The notes under the pieces are model-generated. The model made no database searches. It saw only the letters and a list, made by a program, of their open reading frames with translations, and was not told where the DNA came from. Both the position numbers and the translations under genes were made by a program. From Perkinsus chesapeaki (lineage: Eukaryota; Perkinsozoa; Perkinsida; Perkinsidae), in contig JAAPAO010000037.1 of NCBI GenBank assembly GCA_013115145.1, positions 1-64,000 on the forward strand: 64,000 bases of DNA, in the 5' to 3' direction. Below are positions 24,801-36,219 of the stretch, in pieces; position 1 is the first letter of the stretch, and every line of letters begins with the position of its first letter.

Positions 24801-26549
24801 ACTAGTACTACCCATACCTTGTTCCTTAACCATCTTATGGAAATCAAAGTCGATAATACTAAACACTCCATCATCAGCAAAATGTGACGCCTTCATTATC
24901 TCCTTTAAAGCATCAGTGAGCCTTTGTTCTTGTCCTATATAACCCATATAGTCTTTAATAATAATACCTTATTACCTTTTCCAGTAGCCAATAGGTTAAC
25001 AAATAGGCAGCCTTGTGGACCATACCTATCCATTATACCTTTAATATGTTTATCATAGGCAGATGCACTAAGGTTAGCATTCCTAGTAATATCAAGCTTC
25101 ATAGTGCCTATTAATAACCACTGCCATTATTACCACCACTATCCTTATTACTTCCCTGTTGTTGCCAGAATGCCGGTACTGACCCCCTTATTTGGGTATG
25201 GGCTGCTACTATCTCATTACCCTCTTTAATAACAAGCATCTCTGTCTCTACATAGTTAGCTACATGCCCTTCATCATCTATACCCCTATGATGGTATCTA
25301 ATACTATACAGTACCACCACCCTCATCCTTGTACCATTTACCATATTACCTAGTCCCTGACCTTTCACAACTCCTTCTGCCTATTAGCATAACATCGTAA
25401 CCATCAGCTACAGTACAAGGTCCACAAACAGAGCCCTATATAGTAAGTAGAACTTATTATAACCACCACCATTCTACCTGCATCAATGGTGTACACCATT
25501 CATCGAGATCAATACCATCTGTGGGTTGACCAATCATATTAGTTACCATAGCTCTATTCCAACAGTATAGAGGATCTGCTGTATCCCATATACCTATTGA
25601 AGCTATAAGGGGGTGACGGAGCAGTATCCAGCTACTACTGTGGTCACCGCCTTGGCCGCTACAGTAATGTTCGGCATGCCATTGCTGACCATGGGTTATA
25701 TCGTATGTGGGACAATAATAGAAACCACCACCAGAAAACAACCTGCCAATTATTAACCAAACACATCATCCTTAATATTACCTTTCAACCCTTTTAGATA
25801 TAATATCCGGTAGCATGTCCCCATCACTCTGTGGTACCATGGAAGGGATAGATGGCCCTACCATAGGGGCTACTGCTGATGGACCTTGCATGCCTGTTGC
25901 TTGTGATGATGGATTCTGCTGGCTTCTAGCCGGCTGACAGTACGGTATGATAGGATATAATAAGGCACAAGCAACCTACCCTATATGGTATACATTTAAC
26001 ATTTTGAACCTCCATTATAATATTCCCACCCGGTAGCTTGGCTACCGGGTTGGCCTCAGTACATGCTACAAGATATGATCTATTGGCGGTACGTGTTTTA
26101 CCATCAGTAGGGCATACCACCGTACCTTAACAGCCTAGGTATCCCGACCCTGCTATCCTATTCTATTACCTAATATAGCGGTTGCTTGTATCTCATCAAT
26201 AACCATATCCTTATGCCTCCCAGCCTGTACTACATGTACATTGCCCACCTTACGGTTGTCTAGCACTAAAGTGCCCTTATGGCTAGTACCATGCCTTATA
26301 ACCTAATATCAGTCTACCCTCTATAAGCCCCATTATTTAGCCCTACTATGCTTTTCTCGCATATAGCTATATTGTATCGATTGGTATGTGACTGTTTAGG
26401 GCCAGTACTAGTCGGAGCTATCTCCTCTGTCACTGGTGGCCAGCTAATGTCATTAATATCCTACCCTCGTTAATATTATATTACCCTCCTATTGCACCAG
26501 ACTCTGTGGCCTGTATTGACTCTGGCCAACTATCTGGAGTCCATTCCAT
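21876..26549 (-). CDS. Synaptojanin-like phosphoinositide phosphatase (SAC + 5-phosphatase)
   Basis: Dual phosphatase that strips 3-/4- and 5-phosphates from phosphoinositides at endocytic membranes. Probable start ATG 26549. The SAC domain spans about 26450-24450: VACTEANPVAKLPGG and VQNVKCIPY (N-terminal SAC), FYYCPTYDITHGQQ, VAAHTQIRGSVPAFW, and the catalytic Cx5R loop NCLDCLDRTNA at about 24610-24580. The inositol 5-phosphatase domain follows: TIWAGTWNINAS (23820), HGNKGGVLLSMKLHN and SVHLEAGD (23075-22995), IIGDFNFRLN (22850), FMPTYKYY, and SSDHKPVSATF (22390). The tail is Ser/Pro-rich and ends in GGFPPPPPDPSEPPDLLL at 21876, like the proline-rich tail that recruits SH3 proteins in animal synaptojanin. 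Over ten introns. All SAC and 5-phosphatase key residues I could check are present. Confidence 0.88.
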
Positions 26550-26739
26550 ACCACCAAGTCAAGCAACAACAAGGTAGCCTTCTTTCTTTCTTTGTAACGT
26601 CGTTTTGTAAAAAGCGCGCGCCCAATCCCGTAAAAAAAATTAAAAATCATGTTGTTATCTGGCATAGTGCAACACTGAATCAACCTGATATGAATCTTTC
26701 TAACCATCAAGTTTCATAAGATACTTAAACTCACTTTAG

Positions 26740-28163
26740 ATGGCCTCTATTAGTAAGGTTCTGTCATATGCGTCCATTCATTATCACTATACTACCTATT
26801 ATTAAAGGAGAGGCACCATCGACCTATAGTCTATTACATGCTGGTCTAGAGCCTTTATTATCACATAATGAGGTTAGTACTGTGTATAGACAAGCTGCCA
26901 TCTTTGCCTCTAGATAGCAGCTTATGACACTATAGAGGTGGTCTTTGAAAAGTAGGGATATAGGTTATAAGGTTAAAGGGAAGGGCGGCGCCAGATTCCA
27001 GATATTCTGTCATGGTCGATGGCTTGGTGTACAAGTATTACAGAGCCCTAGTGATCTCATATATATGCAAAATGTAATGACTGAAGTCAGACCTGATGTC
27101 GTAATAGAGGCAGGTACCTATAAGGTAGGATACTATTGACCCACATGGTTGTAGGGGTGTGATATAGGGTGGGCTTACGGTATACCTAGCATCGGTATTA
27201 GAGGCATTAATGGACTCTCATGACGTATGGCAACCAAGTGTTATTAGTATAGACCGTAACCATCCTAGTGATGTACTAGAGTTAGTGTTAGTGGGTAGTG
27301 TATCTGTATGATAGGTCTATAATATGGAATGGTTCTGCCCTGTATGCGAGGAATGTGTTAAGTCATGGGAGACAGGTCTATGGCAAAGGTAAAAGTGGAT
27401 ATAGGGGGTAATAGCCAGGAGACATCGAGCCGATGAAGTATAAGAGGGTCTGAGTCTTGCTAGTGGCTTAGTTAAACACAGGGGAGGTGGGATCTAGCAA
27501 CAATCATAAATGCATGACCCATAACTATACGAATAGTATAGGAAGTAGAGGGGAGAGTTGAAAGTGTAGGAGAGATGGCTCCCTTAGGCGAGTGCACTTT
27601 ATACAGGGTTATAGTGATGAGGTTGATGTATGGTTAGAGGTAGATAGGGTACTTGGAGCTAAGCAGGGTACTATACCTCATAGGGATATTAAGGTAGTAA
27701 TCAGGGAGAGGAGTGGTATGACAATGGTATAGGTTGTGGTAACACTAGATGCATCACATGAAGCTGAGGGGGTATTAACAGAGCTCATCATGTATGCACC
27801 ATTAGTATCTATTAATAGCTATATAATAGTACAGGTAATGGGTATATATGAAGGAGGGTGTATTATACTCTGTAATAGGATGCTAGGCTAGATAGGTTAT
27901 GGAACAAACCAGCAGTATTCGCCGCTACTGCAGCCTTCTTGCAGTTTACTAGTGATTTTGAGTGGGATAGGACTGTAATAAAAGCATTGAGATAGGAAGG
28001 GTAATATAAGTCTAAGATACCGATATATGGCTCATCACAACATATGTACTTAAGGAGGGTCGCCACCGATCATCTTGGTAATGTAACAGATGGACAGGAA
28101 AAGGCAGCAGTTGGTAGGGTACTAGCAATCAAGGATGATTTCATGAGTCAATACAGTCGATAA
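26740..28163 (+). CDS. CmcI-like (cephalosporin hydroxylase family) SAM-dependent methyltransferase-fold protein
   Basis: Pfam CmcI proteins have a Rossmann methyltransferase fold and are mostly bacterial; members act on sugars, lipids or antibiotics. Exon 1 is MASI (26740-26753), then EAPSTYSLLHAGLE. Conserved blocks follow: RWLGVQVLQSPSDLIYMQNV, VRPDVVIEAGTY, SVISIDRNHP (SAM-binding region GxxxG...IDI), VHFIQGYSDEVDVW, VVVTLDASHEAEGVLTELIM and YAPLVSINSYIIVQD (as in VLDSDHSYEHVLAEL...YLIVED), then PIYGSSQHMYLRR at the C-terminus. Stop 28161-28163. A Cys-rich insert, CPVCEECVKSW, lies near 27350. It is divergent from the synaptojanin gene with about 190 bp between starts. Several ordinary short introns show it is resident in this genome. 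Substrate unknown; a hydroxylase activity should not be assumed from the family name. Confidence 0.75.
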
Positions 28164-28212
28164 GTCCTTCAGTGTTGAGTTCAGTTGTGCTAACTCCTCT
28201 TAAAGTTGGTTT

Positions 28213-28632
28213 ATGCCATCTTCTCGCCGATCTACAGGTAGCTTCCTATGCTGCCTTTGTGGTTTTAAATGTCGATATGATTACCTTGGTCAATCACCAT
28301 CATACATCGACCCTAGTGATATGGTGTTCCTTGAAGAGGTATACTGCCTACAGTCCCCCTTTAGTGGAAGTAAATGTTCACTGTGTAATCTGTCCTATTA
28401 TTGTCCATTAGATACTGATTCCCCCGTTATCGTCCTTGGTAGTGATTGTTCCCAGTGTGGTAGGAAGGTATGTACAGATGGGGCATGCAGTGTGTTCTAT
28501 AAGGAAAGGTGATAGTCATACCGATCTTTGCCTTTAAATCAATACCGTAGGTTTTGCCGAGAATGCATCATGAAAGATTCCCACAAGCTCGGCTTGCCAT
28601 CACAGTTGTTAAAGTCAATGACCAAAGGATGA
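28213..28632 (+). CDS. CDPF1: CDPF1 homologue (cysteine-rich DPF-motif protein)
   Basis: Exons 28213-28508 and 28551-28632 with a 42-nt intron give 125 residues, the same size as the human protein (about 120). The aligned blocks are FLCCLCGFKCRYDYLGQSP, MVFLEEVYCLQSPF, VIVLGSDCSQCGRKVCT, CSVFYKERFCRECI. The four CxxC pairs suggest two zinc-binding knuckles. The signature DPF triplet of animal proteins appears here as SPF. The function of this family is not established. It lies only 50 bp after the CmcI-like gene and 185 bp before ZNF598, all on the plus strand. Confidence 0.85.
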
Positions 28633-28816
28633 ACCAAAAGCTGTATTCTGTAGTGGACTTTCATCAGGGAATGGGCCAGACTTGAGGCAGGGGGGCGTGG
28701 GGTGTGAAGGAGAGCTTCAGGAACTGCGTGTTTATTGCGTTTTTGAAGTGATGGCCAATATATGATTGCTGGTGTAGTTTGCATTATTGTTGTATTCGGC
28801 TGTGTTACTGGTATAG

Positions 28817-31800
28817 ATGTACTCAAGCAGTAATAGAGTAAGAGCTTATCATGGCAAAGGTAAAGGCCGTCATGGAGGAGGGGAAGGAGGGGAGCATCGT
28901 CATAATGAGGATCATCAAAATTATGATACAGTCTCATCACCTGTTGATGAGGATGCACCAAGAAGAGCTTATCATGGTAAAGGAGAGTCTCGTAGAGGTG
29001 GTGATCAAGAACAGCATCAACATCATAGTCATCATAATAGAGGATATTATGGGAAGGGACGGTATGGTAAAGGAAAGGGTAAAGGGCGACATGAGGTTAG
29101 TCAATATGATCCTGATTATGATAGAGGAGAATCATCGAGAAAGAAGGGAGGAGGAGGGACACAGAAGGTAGTAGTAGCCACCGCCTTGGGGCACTTTAAC
29201 AACGGCACTCAACAGCAGCGGTAGCAGGTGCTGGAAGTACCACCCCCGCTGTCCTTTGCTAGCAGTATAGTACTGGACGACCCTATTAAACCTAGTACGA
29301 TAGATCGTCTTGATGAAGAGTGTTCACTGTGCATGGAGAAATTGGTAGGATTAGTAATGTAGTTTTATCCCCTTCATCTTGTGTATTATTAGATCTATGT
29401 TGCAGTTGGACATTGTGGTCATCATAATGTATGTTGGTTATGTGCATTACGTCTACGGTGGCTTATGAATGACCGTGCCTGCCCTATGTGTAAAGAGGAC
29501 CTTAGTACTATAGTATTGGTTAATCGTAACCAATATGATCCAAAGCTTTCTATTGATGAGCTTATAACACCTAAAAAGGGTAGCAGGCTTGCTGTGATAA
29601 AGGATAAGGAGCAGCCTGATGTCTATTATGGTGATAAGCGGATACAGAAGATATGCTTTATGATTAGACAGTAAGGGCTATGATTCGAGGGAAGTGTGGT
29701 ATGAATATTAAGGTACCGTTGTGGCTTCTGTACTAACTGGGATGGCGACGGAACTACTGAGGCTGAAAGGGAGGATAAATGGGTACCTACCGATAGAACT
29801 CGATCGTGATAATGATACCATCTATAGGCTTTCCACACACTTGGTGATCTACGCACTCATTTGAAGAAGCAGCACTCTAGAGATTTCTGTACAATATGCC
29901 TTAATGAGAGGGAAGTCTTTATACTGGAACAGTATCTTTATAGCACGTAGGCAGCAAAGCAGGAAGGTCAAGTTGGTAATAGGAATTATAGATACAATCA
30001 TGGTGCGGATATCGATCGACATTGCCGACATGGAGACCCTGACCTCCGTCCACCAATTGAAGATCACCCCTCTTGTCAATTCTGTAACCCTTCCGGAAGG
30101 AATGATCGACGCTTCTACTCGGCTGACCAGCTGAAGACCCATATGAGGAAGAATCACTTTACTTGTCATCTCTGTGAAAGTATGGGATGGCGTAATGAAT
30201 ATTATAAGGATTATTTCGCATTGTAATAGTATAACTTACTGACACTTCTAGCTTAGATTAGGTATGCGCATTTTTCTGCTGCACACTATCCTTGTGAACA
30301 CAATGAATGCCTAGCAAAGAGGTTTGTAGTGTTTAAGACAGATGATGATCTTAAGATACATGAGATGACTGAGCATACTAACTTCGGAGGTACTGCCTGC
30401 TCCTATCCTCCATGTCCGATGGCCATAGGAATGTCTTCTTCCTAGTTATGTCCAGGGCCGAGAGGAGGGCTAATTTAAGGCTCGACTTTGGTACTAGTGG
30501 GGGAAGGTCTCGTAAACCAGGACAAAGGGATGATAACCCTAACCCGGAGACTGTAGAAAACTATAAGGTAGTAGGAAGTATGGCTTAGGTTGGGAACTTA
30601 TGGGTTAGGTTAAGTTCTGTAAGCCTCCTCGACAGTTTTATAATGGTCCAGATGAGAATACTGCTCTGGGACAGGTAGGTTGGTGATGCTTGTTGTTGTT
30701 GTTGTGGTGGGTAGTAGTTGGCATTTGATAGGAGTATGCTGCATTAAATGCTGTAACATCTGATGAGGAGGATGACCAACATGAGGCATCTGACCCTAAG
30801 AAGATAAAGGAGAGGTATCCAGCACGTAGGGATGGTCATAGGTAATAACCATGGAAGGGTGAATGGGGACAGATTGTGTGCAGGTATGATCCTAAATGGC
30901 ATGGTGATATACCAGACCCACATTTACCGAAAATACGTACAGCATCAGCAGCAGCAGTAGCAATGGAGTATGGTACTGAGGATGAGGATAATGAGGTATT
31001 AATGGTATTGGTTGGTCGATAAAGGTTTGTTAGGAGCCTGATGCTGTAGTGGAGGAGGGAGCACCGTCTCTAACAGATGAGGATGATCTTATGGAGAGAG
31101 GAAGGAGGGTACTAACAGCAGAGGTAGGTGTCATATTTTTGATGAGTAGAGAAGGGAGCGGTATGAACTGTTAGGCCCAACGGATAGTTGAGGAGGATCC
31201 CGAGGGGCTTGGACGAGTTAATGGCCCAGCATTTAAGAATAAGAATGCAGAGTTGATGAAGGCATGCAGGAAGGCTATTGGTAATATATGAAAGGGTATA
31301 GGATACGATTTGAGAGGTACTTAGGTGATACTAGTCTACATGAGCTCAAGGATGCAGCTCTGAGCATGCGTAAGGAGCAGACCGATGAGTCACTTGATTA
31401 CTTTGTCGAGACTGCAGCTGATGTAATAGTTAGGGATACGTATACTGTACAATGTTGTATCAGGTATTCAGTCTAGCTGAAGGAGGTATGCAACAAGGTG
31501 CTCGCCTATTCGCTGCCATGGTACTATTATTGCCTATAAAGGGCCTGAGGGATAGGCTGGTAGGGAGGAGGGGTGGTAGGAGTTATTATGGCCTCCTCTA
31601 GGTTGGGAGGATGGAAGAGTACGCCGGTGATGCTATATTACAATCGGCTATAATAGCAGAGAGGAAGGCAAGGAGTGTGTCACCAGAGCCTAGGAGTTCA
31701 GCTAGTGTTGCTACTAGTAGGGCATCCTCACAGCCACCACCTAAGGTTCAGGTAGCACTGCCGTTCCTAGTGTTGGCAGGTATAGGTCGCTTTCAGTTAC

Positions 31801-33239
31801 CTGAGACTACGGTACCGATACCTGATGGTCTGCTAGCAGGACCACATAAGCGTCCTAGTTTCATTAAAGCCCTAATGGCTGTACTAGATGCTGATCTGGG
31901 GGATGTTGATGAAGCTATACCACCTAAACATTATAAGTAAGGGTTATCTTATAGGGTTATAATAGTTTGATAGTAGCTCCTCCTTCTCCTTCACTTTAGT
32001 AAACTAGTGCAGAGTGTACAGCAAATAGATGGTATTCAAACCGATACCTTGGCTGAGATGAGAAATCAGCTTCTAGCAGTTGTCGGGTCTAGGAAGGATC
32101 TATCCTGGGCTAATGCTGATATGGTAGGTCACGTCATTGCCATCGGGGAGGATTTGGAATGTCTTGTCCTCTTCAGGTCATCGGCCTCCGTCCCTTAGCA
32201 TATCGTTTGCTTACACCTCGGCCAACCATTCAAGCTTCATCTAATGAGGATGGTGATGATGAGGACTATGAGTATGTAGACCCTGCTCAGAGGAGAGAGA
32301 AGGAGGAGGCAGAGGCAGCATCAGCGGCTCAACTACAAAAGGGATGGGATGAGTTTGTCCAGCAAGCCAGGAGAGTCCTTCACGAGCGCTTCAACATGCT
32401 AGAGCTCTGCTATATGTCAACGTAATCCCCTTCCTGGTAGTGGGAGCTGCTGCCTTGCTAGGCTGTCGATTAGGTACATTCATCTGGCAGCTGGTCGACT
32501 ACAAAACAGAGGCATTGAGAGGGGTGTAGATGATCCATATTCATACCAAGAATTCCCTCTACTGCCGGGGAGTAAGCCTACAATGGGGGGGCATAGCTAC
32601 TCTCAGAAGGCAGCACAGGCTAAGAGAGGGCCAGAGTACCCGTCATTGGTAAGGAGTGGAGTATCTTAGCCATCAGGAGGGTGAGCTTAGGCTGCGGCAC
32701 ATCCAGCAACAACAGCAACAACAAGCAGCTCATCAAGGCAGCGAGGACTATGGGCTACTCGTAATCCAGAGAGATTAGCAGACCCGAACGCCTTCCCAGA
32801 GCTACCTAAGATACAGCCCAAACCTAAGTGAGTAGCAAAGGAGGACTGTTGAGGGTTAAGGTGTTATTAGGACATCACAGTGGAATGCCGGAGGGAAGGC
32901 TAGGAAGGATATAGAGAGGATTAAGGGACTTGAGAGGAGGTGGATAGCTGCTGACAATAGTTTATTATACTGTCATCATTTAGGTACCCTCTATTAGTTA
33001 GACCAACAGCTAATGCCCCTGCTAAGTCCAGTCATGAACCACAGTTACCTGGTTGGACATGCCCTCACTGTGAGACACATAATGAGCCTCAAATTGACAC
33101 CTGCATTAAGTGTGGGTTAAAGATGCTTATGAAGAAGAGTGTTGGAGGAGGAGGGCCAGGGGATGGTGGATCTGGAGGGAGTAAAGGAGGCAAGAGGAAG
33201 AAGGCTAGTGCAGCAGATAGGGCTATGGGACGATTTTGA
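28817..33239 (+). CDS. ZNF598/Hel2-type E3 ubiquitin ligase of ribosome quality control
   Basis: Sensor of collided ribosomes that ubiquitinates small-subunit proteins. The N-terminus is His/Gly/Lys-rich (AYHGKGKGRHGGG), then a 57-nt intron that ends in TAG at 29224. The RING is CSLCMEKL-(intron)-GHCGHHNVCWLC...CPMCKEDL (29320-29500). It is followed by the family's C2H2 array: LRTHLKKQHSRDFCTIC, CQFCNPSG, QLKTHMRKNHFTCHLC, HYPCEHNECLAKRFVVFKTD and DDLKIHEMTEH (29840-30380). Long disordered stretches follow. The gene ends in a RanBP2-type zinc ribbon, GWTCPHCETHNEPQIDTCIK (33050-33110), and a Gly/Lys tail; stop 33237-33239. The C-terminal RanBP2-type finger is not part of the usual animal architecture as I know it, so this is either lineage-specific or a separate gene. 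Confidence 0.82.
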
Positions 33240-33707
33240 TACGTACCCTACAAGCAGCAGCTCCATCTAGCAGTTATTATTGCCTTTCATTTATCAGCAT
33301 AAAGCTAGTAGCATACAACAGCTGGCTGGCTGCTGCTGCTGCCCATAAGGATCAATATCCTATTGGTATCCTTGTTGTTGTTGTTGTTGTTGCTGCTGAT
33401 ACCTTAATCACTGTTGATTGTTACCTTAATATACATTGGTTTCATCATAGTTACTATTATCGACTGCTTTCCTATTCCTTATACCAAGGTGGTGCTGGTG
33501 TTGAGTCATAGTAAACAGGGAAATACTACAGCTTAAAGGGACAACAATCTCCAGCGTTATATTGAACCACCACCACTATCATTAGGCAGAGGCTGGTCCT
33601 CCTCACATCCACTGGTCCTCTGCGTTCGATGAATATATATTACGCATCTAGCTTGCTTTTCCCTCTTCGTGGTCATCATAATACCGGCCGTAAACTCAGA
33701 TAAGACC
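33240..33707. other. Intergenic region with CAG/GTT repeats, no supported gene
   Basis: Contains CTG runs (33330-33345) and GTT runs (33370-33395), followed by the presumed promoter of the TTD14-like gene. An open frame here has no splice partners or homology. Confidence 0.4.
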
Positions 33708-36218
33708 ATGAACAACAAGTCTGTTGCTACTGTAGCATCAGCAGCAGCAGCCTCTAATATAGGAGGGAGGCTGTGTAAGATAGTCCTTACTGGAGGACCG
33801 GGTGGAGGGAAATCAACAGCACTAACGAAGCTAAGAAATAGGCTGGTACATAGAGGACTGCAAGTAAGGAGAAAGAACAGCAGTGATAGGAAAGGGACAG
33901 TTTTTGTGTGCAGGTGACTTTAATAGGGGAGAATGCAACTCCGTTAATAGAGAGGATGGGCGGTTATGAGCCTGTATGGAGGCATACGTGGAAGCATGTA
34001 GAGTTTCAAAGGATTATGCTAAAGTAGAGCTGACGTGGAGTGTCGGTTAGAGTAGGCTGCTGATGTGTTAGGGCACAGATAGAACAGGAGGACAATATAA
34101 TGTCATTGTGCCGTCTAAGGGATGATGATAGGGTTATTATATTAGATAGAGGTAAACGGGGAAAAGGGATGGGATATGTTACATGCACTTCAGGTGCCTT
34201 CGATGGTAGAACTTTTTGTACTGAGGATGAATGGGAGCAAGTTAGGAACTCTAATAACATCTTTACTGACCAAGAGCTCTTTGACAGGTATCCTCTCTCC
34301 CGCCTATTCCCTTAATATTATTATTATTTAGATATGATGTTGTTATCCATATGACATCAGCTGCAGTGGATCGTCCACAATTGTGAGGATGCTTGATGCT
34401 ATGCATACCGCCGAGAAGTCATCTTTTATTTAGTTATTCCTTTGGAGAAGGCAGCTCTAATGAGTCCCGTTTTCATACACCCTCCCAGGTAAGCAACACC
34501 GAGCCTGATCCTATTTAACTGCCACCCCGCAGGCTGCCGCTGCTGATAAGCTAGGCCGTGAATTTGTAACACATACTGGCAAGAATGTCTTTGTAGTGGA
34601 TACCAAGGAGAACTTTGATGATAAAGTTGAAGAGGTGGCAGTGGCTGCTGCTGCTGCTGGGTGGTATAGGTTGATTGTCAGGTATTCCGATGCGTGCAGC
34701 GTGCTATATCTAGACTATGGGGACCAGCTGTTGTGGAGGGTCTAAGTACGAAGAGAGTACAGTAAGTTATAGTAGTGGGTAAGGATTATTATGATGCTTT
34801 CATGACAGGCATAAGGTGAAGGTGCTGAAGTCTTGGGAGCAGATATGTAGGCTACCGGAGGTCTCTGCTGGATCTAAGGAGGCTGCTAAGGTGTGTACTG
34901 GGTCTATAATAGTATATATAAAGATACAGTATGAATCTATAGTAGTATGCACTGCGCAGCGTACTACTAGTGTGATGTTGTCTGTGGATATAGGGATAAC
35001 TAAGCTGGGTTGTTAATCCTACATGAGTATCCTAGATTTGCATCCCCTGTGCATAGCAGGTATGTCCTCAAGGTTTCAGACCCAATTCTCTCGTCGCTCG
35101 TGAGAAACTGGAAAATTGTGCACAATATGCCCAACGTATTCCCGCAGCTTAGAGTCGCACGCAGTAACATTTTTCGTGCACTTTAAGCGTTTGTTGCCGT
35201 GAATATGTTGCGGAGAGTGCAGTCCATATAGTCGCTGCTATACTATACTGAACACCTGCATTTTGTATACATCATTAGGCGGCATACATCAGCGAGATAA
35301 CTTACCTTAATAAAGATCAGACAAGATGGGTTAGACGCTGGAGGAAGATAGATAGTATAATAGAGTTGGACCATAAGACACCAGAAGAGCTGATGATGTA
35401 GGGCTATTATTAATGGTATAATGTGATGATGACAATGATGCTTTAGGAGGTTCCCTTCACTTGAAGATGAGCGTCTATTGCCCCAAGGTGATAGTTCGGA
35501 GGATAGAAGTAAAATGGAGTCATCTGTGGAGACTGTACGCTGCTAATGCAGGCCTTGGAGGAGGATGATGATGTCTAGCTGTCATTTAGGTTATTAATGA
35601 TAGCGGCGAGAAGGGCCCCAAAAGGATGGCAAACCTTACTGTTGATGCGTATGTAAAAAGCATTGAGGAGCTGTATAGGAGTGGTCCTTATGTTTGCAGG
35701 TATGAGAGAGCAATAAGGGAGTATGAGGCAGAGAGGGCAATGTATCCAGAAGGGGACTTCCCAAAACAGATTCTAAAGAGACAGGTCTCCTATGAGACCA
35801 AGTATAAGGATGGCAAAGTTGGGTAGGTTATAATGGCGTAGTGCCGTACTGCTGCCTATCATTTAATACTATCAGTTACATCACATTAAAAGCATATTCG
35901 GGGCTTGATGGGTCACCTTGCCCGGGCTATGAAAGTGAGCTACACTCAGTCAGGCTCTTACTTCATATCTGTTGTCTTTCAGATGTATGGGTATTAGATA
36001 TGGAGGATCCTGCTGGCCATGACTGTGATATGCGATCTGTCATGCCTAGCTTTGTGGAGCCTGTCCCCGAGGCTCTGGTTAATAGTCCATCACCATCGGA
36101 GAGGACGTCATACACATCTACGCCTCCTACTGTTAAAATTGTACCCACTACAACGGATATCTCCTCCATTAGTGCCCTATCAGGATGCATTCCACCAGCG
36201 CCGCCGGAAGGGCAGTGA
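33708..36218 (+). CDS. TTD14-like P-loop NTPase
   Basis: TTD14 (TRPL translocation defect 14) is a GTP- and phosphoinositide-binding protein of animals with an AAA_28/P-loop core; relatives occur in many protists. ATG 33708 precedes a poly-Ala stretch and the Walker A loop CKIVLTGGPGGGKSTALTKL. Then VTLIGENATPLIERMGG, VWRHTWKHVEFQRIML, RVIILDRG (Walker B-like), FCTEDEWEQVRNSNN and YDVVIHMTSAAV, all in the order of TTD14 (LICDRG, ISKEGWEKMLAANN, IIHMVSAA). The region after 34800 matches the second half less clearly: KVLKSWEQICRLP, ISEITYLNKDQ, EIEELYRSG-like and YITLKAYSGLDG. It holds an intron of about 220-230 nt (see separate entry). The exact 3' end is uncertain: the frame can stop at 36218 or splice into the following gene. 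Confidence 0.65.
35049..35278 (+). other. Outlier long intron (219-230 nt) of the TTD14-like gene
   Basis: Acceptor ATTAG at 35278 leads into AAYISEITYLNKDQ. The donor is GTGCAT at 35049 (phase 0, preferred) or GTATGT at 35060. Other introns I could measure are 35-77 nt. The intron is less AT-rich than most and contains no open frame. It might host an intronic snoRNA, but I see no unambiguous C/D or H/ACA boxes. Confidence 0.6.
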
Positions 36219-36219
36219 C

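Noticed and set aside
26027-26053. Strong CCCGGTAGC/GCTACCGGG hairpin
   Set aside because: It is coding sequence of the SAC domain (ANPVAKLPGG) and probably fortuitous.
29222-29224. In-frame TAG between CAG codons in the ZNF598 gene, suggesting stop-codon reassignment
   Set aside because: A 57-nt GT-AG intron (29168-29224) ends exactly in this TAG and keeps the frame, so the standard code is sufficient.
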